Of a DNA stretch of 60,508 nucleotides, positions 48,414 through 58,044 are shown piece after piece. The stretch is from Clostridiales bacterium. GTDB lineage: Bacteria; Bacillota; Clostridia; Caldicoprobacterales; UBA3941. The stretch is taken from positions 1 to 60,508 of the forward strand of contig JAAYRX010000160.1 of assembly GCA_012518535.1 (NCBI GenBank), given 5' to 3'. Position 1 is the first letter of the stretch. Every line of letters begins with the position of its first letter. The position numbers and the translations under genes are program-made. The notes below the pieces were generated by a model. That model saw only the letters and a program-made list of their open reading frames with translations. It searched no databases and was not told where the DNA came from.

Positions 48414-48492
48414 ATACAGGTATTGGGATGAAACCTTGGACATCTGTGGAGAGAAGAACCGGTATGAAAAAGCAACCCCGGAACTGTGGTCG
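48414..48492 (+). promoter_or_regulatory. Element resembling the core of a cobalamin riboswitch (uncertain)
   Basis: In order, the stretch shows AGGT near 48418, GAGAA (48451-48455), CCGGTATGAA (48459-48468), GCAACCCC (48472-48479) and AACTGT (48482-48487). These recall the conserved GGGAA, GGUGNGAA, GCNGCCCC and ACUGU blocks of cobalamin aptamers in the right order and about the right spacing. The downstream B12 box (GTCAGGAGACC-like) is missing and the next gene, cca, is not a B12 gene. It may be a decayed aptamer or chance. Confidence 0.25.
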
Positions 48493-48521
48493 CTTAATAG
48501 TATATTCTGAGAAAAAGGAGA

Positions 48522-49874
48522 ATGGATCCACAAGAGATGGTTATACCTACTGGTGTAAGGCTGGCCTTGGATAGGCTGGATAGGGCAGGTTATGAGGCCT
48601 ATATAGTTGGGGGCTGTGTACGGGATTCCCTACTGGGGGAAACACCCACTGACTGGGATCTAGCAACCTCTGCCAGCCCTGAAAGGATAAAAGAAGTTTT
48701 TAATGGATATAATCAGATAGATACCGGTATAAGGCATGGGACCATCACCGTCATATTGGATGATATGCCAATAGAAATTACAACATATAGAGTTGATGGC
48801 AAGTATTCTGATGGGCGCAGACCCGATGAGGTTCATTTTACCGGAGATATAGTAGAGGACCTGGCCCGCAGAGACTTTACTATCAATGCTTGTGCCATGA
48901 CAGAATCGGAAGTTATAGATCCTTTTGGCGGGAAGGATGATCTAAGACACGGCATAATCCGTAGCGTGGGTGATCCGAAAGAACGTTTCAAGGAAGATGC
49001 CCTCAGGATATTAAGGGGGATCCGTTTTGCATCTGTGCTGGGTTTCAAAGTAGAAGAGGAAACCAAAAAGGCTATATTGGACTGTAGGGAGCTAATAAGA
49101 AACGTATCCATGGAACGCATAACAATGGAATTTAGTAAAATTCTTTTGGGCGATGCTGTATATGATACTCTCCTGGAATTTCAGGCCGTTATGGCAGTTG
49201 TTTTTCCTGAAATACAAGAAATGGTTGGATTTGATCAGCGCAATAAGTACCACATCTACGATGTGTACAGGCACACCCTGAAAAGTGTGGAATCAATCGA
49301 TAAGGATGTTGCATTGAGGACAACCATGTTTTTTCATGATATCGCTAAACCCTCATGTTTTACTCTGGACGAGAATGGTGTGGGTCACTTTTATGGACAT
49401 GCAAAGGCATCTGCTGTTATGGCTGAAGGAATCCTCGAAAGAATGAGGTTTCCAAATAGGAAGATAAGGGATATAGTAGAGCTTATAAAATATCATGACA
49501 GACCCATAGGATTGACGGCAAAAAGCGTTCGAAAGCTACTTGGTAAAATGGGAGAAGAGCAATTTCGGAGGCTGTTAAAGGTTAAGAGGGCAGATACCAT
49601 GGCTAAAAATCCGAACTTTCAGGAAGAAAAGCTTAAAGACCTGGAAATAATAGAGGGTATTGCCTATAGTCTGATAGCTGAGGATGCTTGTATTACCCGT
49701 AATCAGCTGGCTGTCAATGGGAATGATCTGATAGAACTTGGGATCCCACAGGGAAGGCCAATAGGGCGCATACTTGATACTCTGCTAGAGATGGTTCTCA
49801 ATGAAGAATTGGAAAATAATAAGGCCGACCTGTTAAAACAGGCCAAAGCCATATGGGTTAAATCCAGATTATAA
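48522..49874 (+). CDS. cca: CCA tRNA nucleotidyltransferase with HD domain
   Basis: A 450-residue tRNA 3'-end CCA-adding enzyme. The nucleotidyltransferase head has YIVGGCVRDSLLG and the metal-binding DWDLATSASPE. Motifs follow in RRDFTINACAM, DALRILRGIRFASVLGF. A C-terminal HD domain is visible in MFFHDIAKPS, FYGHAKASAVMAEG and IKYHDRP. The start is uncertain: ATG at 48522 lies 1 base after AAAGGAG, while the in-frame ATG at 48537 gives MVIPTGVRLALDRL, which matches the usual family N terminus but lacks a good site. Confidence 0.95.
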   Translation: MDPQEMVIPTGVRLALDRLDRAGYEAYIVGGCVRDSLLGETPTDWDLATSASPERIKEVFNGYNQIDTGIRHGTITVILDDMPIEITTYRVDGKYSDGRRPDEVHFTGDIVEDLARRDFTINACAMTESEVIDPFGGKDDLRHGIIRSVGDPKERFKEDALRILRGIRFASVLGFKVEEETKKAILDCRELIRNVSMERITMEFSKILLGDAVYDTLLEFQAVMAVVFPEIQEMVGFDQRNKYHIYDVYRHTLKSVESIDKDVALRTTMFFHDIAKPSCFTLDENGVGHFYGHAKASAVMAEGILERMRFPNRKIRDIVELIKYHDRPIGLTAKSVRKLLGKMGEEQFRRLLKVKRADTMAKNPNFQEEKLKDLEIIEGIAYSLIAEDACITRNQLAVNGNDLIELGIPQGRPIGRILDTLLEMVLNEELENNKADLLKQAKAIWVKSRL

Positions 49875-49986
49875 TGATTAAACTAAATTAAATATTTAGG
49901 ACATGTTCCTTATCTAAATTACCTATACATTTTTGACTTGCTGTATAAATTCTATCCAAATAATGTTCAACTTTGTCCTTCTGCAT

Positions 49987-52158
49987 CTAATATAGGTTAT
50001 GGAGTTCAGTTCCCGGATAAAAGTGTTCAATGATCTCCGTGTAGGTTTTTCCCAATAGTGATAGGCCATAGACACCATATTGACTCATTCCTACCCCGTG
50101 GCCGTATCCACCACCTGTAATGGTTACATCGGAGATATTTCCATTGGTATCGCGGTGTATATCAAAATAGAAGAAGGCACTGGGCAGTATGGAAAAGTCT
50201 TTTACAACACTGCCATCGTGGCGCAGGATCTCTATGGGCTCCTCATCAGGAACTAAGTTTACGGGCTTTAAAAGCTGTCTTATGTTAAGTTCTTTTATTA
50301 TCTTATATATTCCGCTGGTAGTAGTTATCTCCAGCTCCATAATATTCCCCCCCTGACCTCGGCTAATTACTGCAATATTTTGCAGCATCCCTATGTCCTC
50401 GGGTATAGGCAGTTGGCTAAATGAGCCGTCCTTACCCCGGGTCAGGACAAATTGGGGCTGTGCCTTCTGCAGGCCAGAAAGATTTTTATACAGGGCCGCC
50501 TCCAACTGTTGTCTTTGCATATTTAGTGACCAGCGGAAAAATGGCGAAAACTGATCATAGCTCATTAATTCTTTCTGATTTATAAAGGTACGAAAATTCT
50601 CTTCGTTGTATAAGCTAGGAGCATCACCGGTAAACTGTGGCCTGGCTACCAAATATGGTACTTCAACGCTGGGAAATACATCATCGATACTCCAGGTTTC
50701 ATGAAAATTCGATGTGTATCCGCATGAGGTCGAAAAAAACCTGGCATCAATTACGTTGCCGTCGTAGACGGGAATCAGGCCCTGGGTCTCTTCTACAGCC
50801 TGTATAGCAATAGGGTTCTCCTCAATGTTGTTATACATTTGACTGGAAACACTATCGTCAGCATGAGCGCCCAGACTTGAGTAGCCCGTGGATTTGAAAC
50901 ACCGAACGGCGTAGGATCTGGCGGCGATAGCCTGGACTTTGAGGCTTTCCAAGCCAAATTTTACAGGCATCTCGCTGGGAACCACTGAATATAGATATTC
51001 CTCCAAATTTACCTCGTTTATGATAACCAATCCCTCTTGATTGCTGGAGATCTCCATGTTACCCCTGTAGGTAGTGCCGTTGGAATCCCTGGATCTGGCC
51101 CTTTTTATGCTATTTACCGTTATGTTTCCTCCGTTTTTTGGTAGTATGTACCAGCGATTATGAGACGAACCCAGTAAATTATCACCTTTATAAACTGCGG
51201 TACCGGACTCCGTATCGTATTTAAAAGTCAGCTTATCACCGGCCCCCATACTGTATTCAAGGCTATCCACCAGGTTCTTGACAAAGGCACCCTGGTTGGA
51301 GGATATGCTGACTTCCTTATGATATAGACCCTGATAGTCACTATCGTTTAGGACGATTCGAATAACATCATTGGGCATTTTAGATGGGTCTATGTACGCC
51401 ACAAGGTCCATGTTCTCATTTGAAGGGGAGTGGTAGAGGGTTACATCAGCAATTCCTATGGGCAAAATGCCCTTATTCAGAAATGATGGGCTGCCATTTG
51501 CTACTTGATATATGGAAAGGGATGATTCAACGGGTATATAGCCAAGGATAGCATCCTCGATAAAATCCTTGGAAGAGGACATAATCCTATAAAGACGCTT
51601 TGGGATAAGTTCTTGATATTGTACAACATAGTCCTCAACCAAAATGAGGGATATGGGCATACCAATATTCATTGTATTTCCTGAAGATGGAAGCATACAG
51701 TTAAGATGGGTGCCATCCACATCTATCTTATACTCTATTGCCTTGTTGCCACTGTCCAGAACCCATATCGGTACTGCGGCCCCTATATGGATTACTCGGG
51801 GGAATTGTGATATAAACCACTTGTTATTCACTTTAGTCATTACAAATCCGACATCAAAGGCTCCATATTCTGAAACCAGGGAGGCATTTACTTTCACATC
51901 ATTATTGTCCATTCTTAGTGAGTTCAGGATCCTATGACCAACAATAATATTCTGATCAGCTAACTCCCTGATGAAGGGATCCTCACAGAGTTCCGGCAGT
52001 ATGTAATCGTCCAGGGAGATAATTTGTGTATCGTTTATATGCGTTAATAGCTCATCAAGTACCCTGGAAGCGGGACTTCTTATAATAAAAAAATAGGCAA
52101 GTACAACCCCAAGGGCAAGGATGGCCACATAAAGGGATGCTCGTCTTAAGAATTTCAT
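49987..52158 (-). CDS. SpoIID/LytB domain protein, membrane-anchored
   Basis: A 723-residue protein with an N-terminal membrane anchor (LYVAILALGVVLAYFFII). An unassigned extracytoplasmic region of about 350 residues follows, then the SpoIID domain from about 375: IINEVNLEEYLYSVVPSEMP, SLKVQAIAARSYAVRCF, FFSTSCGYTSNFHETW, and the C-terminal GGGYGHGVGMSQYGVYGLSL. SpoIID is a lytic transglycosylase acting on peptide-free glycan in spore engulfment; this longer relative is not SpoIID itself, and a wall-remodelling role is inferred. GGGGGT precedes the ATG. Convergent with cca. Confidence 0.9.
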   Translation of the reverse strand: MKFLRRASLYVAILALGVVLAYFFIIRSPASRVLDELLTHINDTQIISLDDYILPELCEDPFIRELADQNIIVGHRILNSLRMDNNDVKVNASLVSEYGAFDVGFVMTKVNNKWFISQFPRVIHIGAAVPIWVLDSGNKAIEYKIDVDGTHLNCMLPSSGNTMNIGMPISLILVEDYVVQYQELIPKRLYRIMSSSKDFIEDAILGYIPVESSLSIYQVANGSPSFLNKGILPIGIADVTLYHSPSNENMDLVAYIDPSKMPNDVIRIVLNDSDYQGLYHKEVSISSNQGAFVKNLVDSLEYSMGAGDKLTFKYDTESGTAVYKGDNLLGSSHNRWYILPKNGGNITVNSIKRARSRDSNGTTYRGNMEISSNQEGLVIINEVNLEEYLYSVVPSEMPVKFGLESLKVQAIAARSYAVRCFKSTGYSSLGAHADDSVSSQMYNNIEENPIAIQAVEETQGLIPVYDGNVIDARFFSTSCGYTSNFHETWSIDDVFPSVEVPYLVARPQFTGDAPSLYNEENFRTFINQKELMSYDQFSPFFRWSLNMQRQQLEAALYKNLSGLQKAQPQFVLTRGKDGSFSQLPIPEDIGMLQNIAVISRGQGGNIMELEITTTSGIYKIIKELNIRQLLKPVNLVPDEEPIEILRHDGSVVKDFSILPSAFFYFDIHRDTNGNISDVTITGGGYGHGVGMSQYGVYGLSLLGKTYTEIIEHFYPGTELHNLY

Positions 52159-52470
52159 TTTACTACCCCCGGTTAGGTTTGTAGACAGAGAATGTAGGGT
52201 CCATAAGTCATAGTCCTCTATTTATTATATCACTCTTTTACCCCATAAAGTACAGAAGGCAGAAATCATACTATTGATAATTTCAAGTAATTCCCCATGA
52301 AATAAAAAAAGTATGGAGAAATGAAGGGGTTCATGATAGAATATATACTATGTTAAGATAGATATATGAATATTGACATATACGTAAGAAACTATCCATA
52401 AGATCAACCTGGCATTATATCAGTAAGTTGGGATATGGTGTTTGGCTGATTGTTTGAAAGGGTGGGGAAG
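52159..52470. other. Divergent promoter region, SpoIID-like / DUF2207
   Basis: A 312-base AT-rich gap without a gene. TTGACA at 52373-52378 is the best -35 candidate for the plus-strand gene, with only a poor CATAAG 18 bases on. No strong hairpin or repeat is seen. Confidence 0.3.
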
Positions 52471-54258
52471 TTGAAAAAAACATTTATACTGACACTGGCG
52501 TTGATCCTGGCGTTAATGAGCTTTAGTACATTGGCTTGCCTGGCGGAGGGAGAGGAAGCGGACCCCTGGTTTATAGAATCGTACGCAGCATTTGCAGACA
52601 TCAGGCCGGATGGTTCTATGAAAATAGAAGAATATATCTCTTATAGATTTGCTGAAGACTTCCCCGGAACCTTAAAGAGGAGGATGGACACTTTTGCTGC
52701 GTCCGGGTTGGATGAATTAAGTATATATAGTGTTGAAGAGCTTGATACAGAGGATATACGTAAATCCAAGAAGGAACCTATCCAAGAAGAAGATTATATT
52801 GTAAACCATGATCAAGATTATGGTCTGGTAAATGGAATAGATATAACTCTTGGAGAAGGAGACAAAAGTAGTATCCTGGTTTTTGAATATACATTGCATG
52901 ATTTAGTAGGGATATATAAGGATATGGCCTTATTGGATTGGACCTTTCTGGATGATGTGGACAGCCAGGGGATTGAGGATATATTCATAAGTATTGATAT
53001 ACCCAAGGGTGGAAGCCTGGATACCATACATTCTACATTGTTTGGTCCATTATATAATCAGGAGCATAAGGAGGGTAACACCATATCCTATGAGGCTAGA
53101 CTGATGGATCAGGGACGAAGTTTAAGCCTTACTGTGCTAATGCCAATTTCAATCATTCCCGATGGACGAAAGACTATAGAGAATGAGATAACTCAAAATG
53201 TTCTGTCTGGCATGGAAGAATATGAGAAGGAGATAGAAGCGGCAAGAAAAGATTATGAGACAAGGCAGCTTACCATAGACCTTCTTACTTATATCACTAT
53301 TGGGCTTATAGTTGCAGTGGGGATCTACCTTTACTTCAGATATGATAAGGATCCAAAACTGGCTGACAAGCCGTCGCACATCAATGAACTGCCGGCGGAT
53401 TACTATACCCCTGCCGAACTGGGTGTCTTTATGAACAGGGGCAGGGTAAGGGTTGACTATATAGTAGCTACCTTGATGGATTTGGTAAATAGAGGTTACC
53501 TAAACTTAAAACCATCGGAGGATGAAAAATACATCCTATCGAAAAAACCGGATACAGAGGGACAACGGCTTAAAGCACATGAAGAATACCTGTTGGCTTG
53601 GATTTTCGACGATTTCGGTGAGGACTCTTCCGAAGTGTCTATTGTACAGATTGAAAAATGGTTTAAGGATCCTGCTTATAGGGAGCGGTACAAGTATAAA
53701 TATAAAACCTGGTCGGATCTGGTGGAGAAGCAGGCATCAAAATGGAAATTTTTCGAGAATTTGGGTGTTGTCAAACTTTACGGGTTGCTACTTGGAATTC
53801 TAACCGCTATACCAGGTATTATACTATATACACTAGAGGCCAGGATAAACGGGATAGTTATTATTGGCCTTTCCGTGATTCTTATGATGTACTCCCAGCT
53901 AATCCAAAAGCGTACGGAGTTTGGTGCCATAAACAGATACCAATGGCTCGGCTTCAAGAAATATGTGAAGGAAGCCTCGAGCGTTCAGCTTCCAAGGCCG
54001 GAGTTGGACCAATGGGAAAGGTTCTTGGCATATGCCATGCCTCTTGACGTGGTTGATGTAATGATTGAACAGCTTCATTTGATCTATGATGCCAATGCAC
54101 TAAAAGAAAAACGCCTGTCGCTACTTCACAGCGAAAACATAGACAAGACCCTATATTGGATAAATTCACTAGGTACCGGTGACGGATTATGGGAAAGATT
54201 GCTGGGATCATTCAAGTTTCCCGGATTTAAAGCTTTTAGAACTACAAAAAAGGGATGA
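52471..54258 (+). CDS. DUF2207 domain membrane protein
   Basis: About 595 residues. A signal peptide (MKKTFILTLALILALMSFST) leads to an extracellular DUF2207 domain at about 35-240 (YAAFADIRPDGSMKIEEYIS). A membrane segment follows at about 275-292 (YITIGLIVAVGIYLYF). A cytoplasmic part then has the conserved LPADYYTPAELGVFMNRGRV and VDYIVATLMDLVNRGYL winged-helix-like region. Two more membrane segments (LLLGILTAIPGIILYTL, IVIIGLSVILMMY) lie near 450-490. Function is unknown. The TTG at 52471 after GGTGGGG gives a proper signal peptide; a TTG at 52450 would add 7 residues. Confidence 0.88.
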   Translation: MKKTFILTLALILALMSFSTLACLAEGEEADPWFIESYAAFADIRPDGSMKIEEYISYRFAEDFPGTLKRRMDTFAASGLDELSIYSVEELDTEDIRKSKKEPIQEEDYIVNHDQDYGLVNGIDITLGEGDKSSILVFEYTLHDLVGIYKDMALLDWTFLDDVDSQGIEDIFISIDIPKGGSLDTIHSTLFGPLYNQEHKEGNTISYEARLMDQGRSLSLTVLMPISIIPDGRKTIENEITQNVLSGMEEYEKEIEAARKDYETRQLTIDLLTYITIGLIVAVGIYLYFRYDKDPKLADKPSHINELPADYYTPAELGVFMNRGRVRVDYIVATLMDLVNRGYLNLKPSEDEKYILSKKPDTEGQRLKAHEEYLLAWIFDDFGEDSSEVSIVQIEKWFKDPAYRERYKYKYKTWSDLVEKQASKWKFFENLGVVKLYGLLLGILTAIPGIILYTLEARINGIVIIGLSVILMMYSQLIQKRTEFGAINRYQWLGFKKYVKEASSVQLPRPELDQWERFLAYAMPLDVVDVMIEQLHLIYDANALKEKRLSLLHSENIDKTLYWINSLGTGDGLWERLLGSFKFPGFKAFRTTKKG

Positions 54259-54281
54259 GGGCGAAACACCCCATCCCTTTT
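54248..54281. terminator. Bidirectional terminator
   Basis: AAAAGGGATG (54248-54257) pairs with CATCCCTTTT (54272-54281), with inner GGG/CCC pairing. It overlaps the DUF2207 stop and serves the convergent ABC operon. Confidence 0.9.
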
Positions 54282-54285
54282 CTCT

Positions 54286-55110
54286 TTAGTGCTGCCATTT
54301 TAAGAATTTCTTTTCCAACCAAGCGACGAACTGATACATAAGGGCTGCCGCTATGGACAGTATAAACACACTGGTCATTACCAGATCCAGCTTGAATACC
54401 TGGCCACCGTATACGATTAGATGGCCCAAACCTGCTTTGGAAACCAGAAACTCACCAACTATAACACCTACCCAGGACATTCCTACATTGATCTTTACTG
54501 CGGAAATTATGGTTGGTATACTGGCCGGCAGGATGACCTTCTTTAGTATCTGGGTCTTGTCGGCACCAAAGGTTTGAAGCAATTTTATCTTGTCGGGGCT
54601 GACCTCCATAAAGCCATTTAACACGGTAATTATGGTGACAACCAAGGAAACCAGAAGGGCCATGGTTATGATGGCAAAGGGTCCTGCACCTATCCAGACT
54701 ATGATTATAGGCCCTAAGGCGACCTTGGGGAGGCTATTTAGGACCACCAGATAGGGATCTGCTACCTTTGCAGCAAATTCGGACCACCATAACACAATAG
54801 CAACTGCGGTTCCCAGGATGGTACCCAATACAAATCCTATTATTGTTTCATAGATAGTAATGGAGACGTGCATAAGTAATACACCCTCCTGGTACAGGCT
54901 TTTTATGGTGTTAATTATCCTGGAAGGTTGGCTGGTGATAAAGGCGTCGACAATATTCAACCTGGCGACTAACTCCCACAGGACAATAAAGGCTACAAGA
55001 ATGGTTACCTGGCTTAACCGGACCATGATCTTGTTTCTCCTGATCCTGGATAAATACTTAGCATGCTCCTTTGATATAGGTTTGTTTGAATTTCGATTAT
55101 ACATGTACAT
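54286..55110 (-). CDS. ABC importer permease (nitrate/sulfonate/thiamine-precursor family)
   Basis: A 274-residue permease with about six membrane segments, after a basic N terminus. The BPD_transp_1 signature is visible: NSLPKVALGPIIIVWIGAG and the coupling loop LLQTFGADKTQILKKVILPAS, then IISAVKINVGMSWVGVIVGE. It belongs to the SsuC/TauC/ThiX group. It overlaps the ATPase gene by 14 bases and AAGGAG serves its ATG. Substrate: see the binding protein at 56040. Confidence 0.9.
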   Translation of the reverse strand: MYMYNRNSNKPISKEHAKYLSRIRRNKIMVRLSQVTILVAFIVLWELVARLNIVDAFITSQPSRIINTIKSLYQEGVLLMHVSITIYETIIGFVLGTILGTAVAIVLWWSEFAAKVADPYLVVLNSLPKVALGPIIIVWIGAGPFAIITMALLVSLVVTIITVLNGFMEVSPDKIKLLQTFGADKTQILKKVILPASIPTIISAVKINVGMSWVGVIVGEFLVSKAGLGHLIVYGGQVFKLDLVMTSVFILSIAAALMYQFVAWLEKKFLKWQH

Positions 55111-55873
55111 CCAACTCCTTCCAAATGGCGTTAAAGTATTGCCGGAATTCGGGAGCCTGTCGTCGACTTATGGGGGTGTTATCCTCAGAGGTAAGTTGAA
55201 TCTCGTGGATATTTTTTATCGTGGCAGGACGCTCGCTAAGGACTATTACCCTGTTGGCCATACTGATGGCTTCGGAGATGTCATGGGTAACCAGTAAGGC
55301 GGTTTTACCCTCTTTTCGGATGATGGTACATACCTCATCAGACATGACCAGTCTGGTCTGATAATCCAAGGCGGAAAAGGGTTCGTCCAATAGAAGTATT
55401 TTGGGATCGATGGCCAGGGTCCGTATCAGGGCTGCCCTTTGACGCATACCCCCTGAAAGCTGATCGGGGTAATGCTTCCTAAAATCTCCCAGCCCGTAGG
55501 TATCCAGTAGTCTTTCAACCTTTTTTTTGGAATCCTCGGTTACTTTACCGCGGATCTCCAGACCAAGCAGTGCGTTTTGCATTATATTCCGCCATTCAAA
55601 AAGATAATCCTGTTGTAACATGTAACCGACACTGGTAGAGGGACCCTGAACCTTCTTCCCGTAAACCAGTACCTGGCCTGTTGTGGGTTTTATCAATCCG
55701 GCAATAAGGGATAGGATGGTGGTTTTACCGCACCCACTGGGGCCTACTATACCAATGAATTCACCTTCGTTAACCTTAAAGGATATGTTGTTTATGGCAG
55801 GGGTTTCTCCTTCCAGACTATGATATTTCAAAGAGACATTTTCAAGGCTCACCACTACTTTGCTATTCATCAA
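55097..55873 (-). CDS. ABC importer ATP-binding protein (SsuB/TauB/ThiZ type)
   Basis: A 258-residue ATPase with Walker A GIVGPSGCGKTTIL, signature LSGGMRQRAALIRTLA, Walker B ILLLDEPFSALD and H-loop LLVTHDISEAISMANRV. It energises the permease encoded directly downstream. A hairpin separates it from the binding-protein gene upstream. Confidence 0.92.
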   Translation of the reverse strand: MMNSKVVVSLENVSLKYHSLEGETPAINNISFKVNEGEFIGIVGPSGCGKTTILSLIAGLIKPTTGQVLVYGKKVQGPSTSVGYMLQQDYLFEWRNIMQNALLGLEIRGKVTEDSKKKVERLLDTYGLGDFRKHYPDQLSGGMRQRAALIRTLAIDPKILLLDEPFSALDYQTRLVMSDEVCTIIRKEGKTALLVTHDISEAISMANRVIVLSERPATIKNIHEIQLTSEDNTPISRRQAPEFRQYFNAIWKELDVHV

Positions 55874-55981
55874 TAAAGTCCTCCTATATACAGCGATGTA
55901 AACTATTAAACAGGGTTTTTACCGACCCCATTTATTTTCATAATTCATTATATTCCCAGCAATATTTTTTGTTAAAGCAAA

Positions 55982-55999
55982 TGGCCCCCGAAGGGGCCA
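55982..55999 (-). terminator. Intra-operon hairpin after the binding-protein gene
   Basis: TGGCCCC pairs with GGGGCCA over a CGAA loop; reading the minus strand it is followed by TTTGCTTTAAC. It lies between the binding-protein and ATPase genes, where partial termination or mRNA protection would raise binding-protein levels. Confidence 0.75.
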
Positions 56000-56039
56000 C
56001 CAGGCTATGATTCTATTCTATAATAATAGGATGGATCTG

Positions 56040-57035
56040 CTAATTCGCGGCTTTTTCTGCAAATTCATTGGTAACCAACTCATCATAAGGAGCTCTCTCA
56101 TGCAATTCACCGGCCAACTCCATGATTTCCTGGAGATGGTAAAAATCATCTTCCTTTAAGGCTGGAGCGGCAGGCCATGAATCCTGTTCCTTATATCGCC
56201 TTGCCACTTTGGTAAGCAATTCCAGATCGCTATCCGGGAAAGCCGGCTTAATGGCCTCGGCAATCTCCTCAGGGGAATGTTCCTGAACAAATTGTTGCCC
56301 CTTATAAATAGCGTTGGTAAATCGTTGGATAAGGTCCTTGTTTTCCTCAATAAAGCTTTTCTTTGCGGAATAGGTTGTAAAGGGAATATTACCTGCTGCG
56401 ACTCCAACTGAAGCAAGGACATGGCCAACGCCCTCATTCTCCAGAGTGGATGCAATGGGCTCGAATAATGTTACATAGTCTCCCGTGCCTCCTGTGAAGG
56501 CACCTCCCATCAAAGCAAATTGTATGTTGGTTAAAACCTCGACATCCACTCCCGGTGTCAGCCCGTGTTTCTTAAGAACATATTCAAGGCTCATTTCAGG
56601 CACACCACCCTTGCGGCCACCGATTATGGTTTTTCCCTTTAGGTTCTCCCACTTAAAATCAGGTTCTTCTTCACGACCCATAAGGAAGGAGCCATCAGTC
56701 TGGGTCAATTGGGCAAAGATAAGCGCATGGTCTTCTTTTCCTTCATTGTATACGTAGATGGCCGCCTCAGGGCCCATAAAACCTATATCTACCTGTTCAG
56801 CCAGCACGGCGGTCATAACCTTATCCGCTCCTTCACCTGTGGTCAATTCGATCTCTATGCCCTCTTCTTCAAAGAATCCCTTATGTATGGCTACATATTG
56901 GGGAGCATAGAAAACTGAATGGGTTACTTCCATCAAACGTACCTTCTGGCCCTTTTGCTGTTTGCATCCCGGAACCATAAAGGATAATGCAAGTAAAAGG
57001 GCCAAAATTATAAGGGTAAACTTTACAGACTTCAA
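56040..57035 (-). CDS. ABC importer substrate-binding lipoprotein (SsuA/NMT1-THI5-like)
   Basis: A 331-residue lipoprotein. The signal peptide ends in the lipobox FMVPGC (Cys24). The mature part shows the family features YAPQYVAIHKGFFEEEGIEI, KVMTAVLAEQVDIGFMGPEA and GKTIIGGRKGGVPEMSLEYV. Members bind alkanesulfonates, taurine, nitrate, riboflavin or pyrimidine thiamine precursors. Nothing in the flanks (no thi genes or TPP riboswitch, no sulfonate monooxygenase) decides which. It is the first gene of a three-gene importer operon. Confidence 0.9.
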   Translation of the reverse strand: MKSVKFTLIILALLLALSFMVPGCKQQKGQKVRLMEVTHSVFYAPQYVAIHKGFFEEEGIEIELTTGEGADKVMTAVLAEQVDIGFMGPEAAIYVYNEGKEDHALIFAQLTQTDGSFLMGREEEPDFKWENLKGKTIIGGRKGGVPEMSLEYVLKKHGLTPGVDVEVLTNIQFALMGGAFTGGTGDYVTLFEPIASTLENEGVGHVLASVGVAAGNIPFTTYSAKKSFIEENKDLIQRFTNAIYKGQQFVQEHSPEEIAEAIKPAFPDSDLELLTKVARRYKEQDSWPAAPALKEDDFYHLQEIMELAGELHERAPYDELVTNEFAEKAAN

Positions 57036-57296
57036 TTTAATTACACCTCCGGATTTTAATCATATTTTGATACTTCATCATATTCAAAAAAACAAAAAAA
57101 GTGATGGTAGCAAAGTTTTTGATTGGTTTTTAACCCAGATAAGGGGTTGAGTAAGAGATGGGAGAGGCGTTTTACAAGTTTAGATTGAAGTGACACTAAC
57201 ACTGGTAAAGATACGATTGCAGGTAGTTTAAAAGTATTATAGAATTGTTCTTAATGTATTATATATATTTATTCTTGGAAAGGAAGGCATAAGGCC

Positions 57297-58004
57297 ATGG
57301 GAATAGGAACCTTAGTTAATACCGCTGCCATTATACTGGGCGGGCTTTTAGGGCTATTGCTTAAGAGTGTTTTGCCCGAAAGAGTTCAAAATACCCTTAT
57401 AAAGGCTATTGGTTTGTGCGTGTTATTCATAGGAATAGGCGGAGCGATGGAAGGTATGCTGTCCTATGAGGGCGGTAAATTGGTGAGTCGTGGGAGTATG
57501 ATGATTATTTTCAGCTTCGTTACAGGCACCGTCCTGGGAGAGGGTATAGATTTGGAAAGAAGAATAGGGCAATTCGGGGCCTGGTTAAAGGCAAAGACGA
57601 GGAATGAAAGGGATAAAAGTTTTATGGAGGGCTTTGTGTCCACATCATTGATAGTCTGCGTTGGAGCAATGGCTGTTGTAGGTGCCATACAGGATGGGCT
57701 TTCTGGAGATTATTCCTTGCTTATGGCAAAATCGGTATTGGATTTTATAATCGTTATGATCATGGCTGCTTCCATAGGCAAGGGGTGTATCTTTGCGGCT
57801 GTACCGGTGGCACTGTTTCAAGGAACCATAACGATTTTAGCAAGATTTATTCAGCCCTTAATAACGGCAGGGGCTATGTCCAATCTTTCCCTGACAGCAT
57901 CGATGCTAATTTTTTGTGTAGGCGTAAATCTGATCTGGGATAAAAAAATAAAGGTAGCAAATATGCTACCTGCGATTCTTTTTGCACTAATATTCAGGTG
58001 GTGA
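57297..58004 (+). CDS. DUF554 family membrane protein
   Basis: A 235-residue protein with about seven membrane segments, opening MGIGTLVNTAAIILGGLLGL, with the conserved GTVLGEGIDLERRIGQFGAW loop and FMEGFVSTSLIVCVGAMAVV. Homologues include YdfK/YqgA; the function is not established, although a transporter role is usually supposed. GGAAAGGAAGG precedes the ATG. Confidence 0.9.
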   Translation: MGIGTLVNTAAIILGGLLGLLLKSVLPERVQNTLIKAIGLCVLFIGIGGAMEGMLSYEGGKLVSRGSMMIIFSFVTGTVLGEGIDLERRIGQFGAWLKAKTRNERDKSFMEGFVSTSLIVCVGAMAVVGAIQDGLSGDYSLLMAKSVLDFIIVMIMAASIGKGCIFAAVPVALFQGTITILARFIQPLITAGAMSNLSLTASMLIFCVGVNLIWDKKIKVANMLPAILFALIFRW

Positions 58005-58044
58005 GATTAAGTTTGTAAGAGAGTCCTTCTCGTCAATATTCTTA

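Noticed and set aside
52373-52402. Strong sigma-A promoter for the DUF2207 gene
   Set aside because: TTGACA is present, but the sequence at the -10 distance (CATAAG) is poor and the spacing is 18, so it is mentioned only as a candidate.
57036-57296. TPP riboswitch upstream of the importer binding protein
   Set aside because: On the minus strand no CTGAGA or ACCTGATCTGG-type blocks are visible, so the thiamine-precursor assignment gets no support from regulation.
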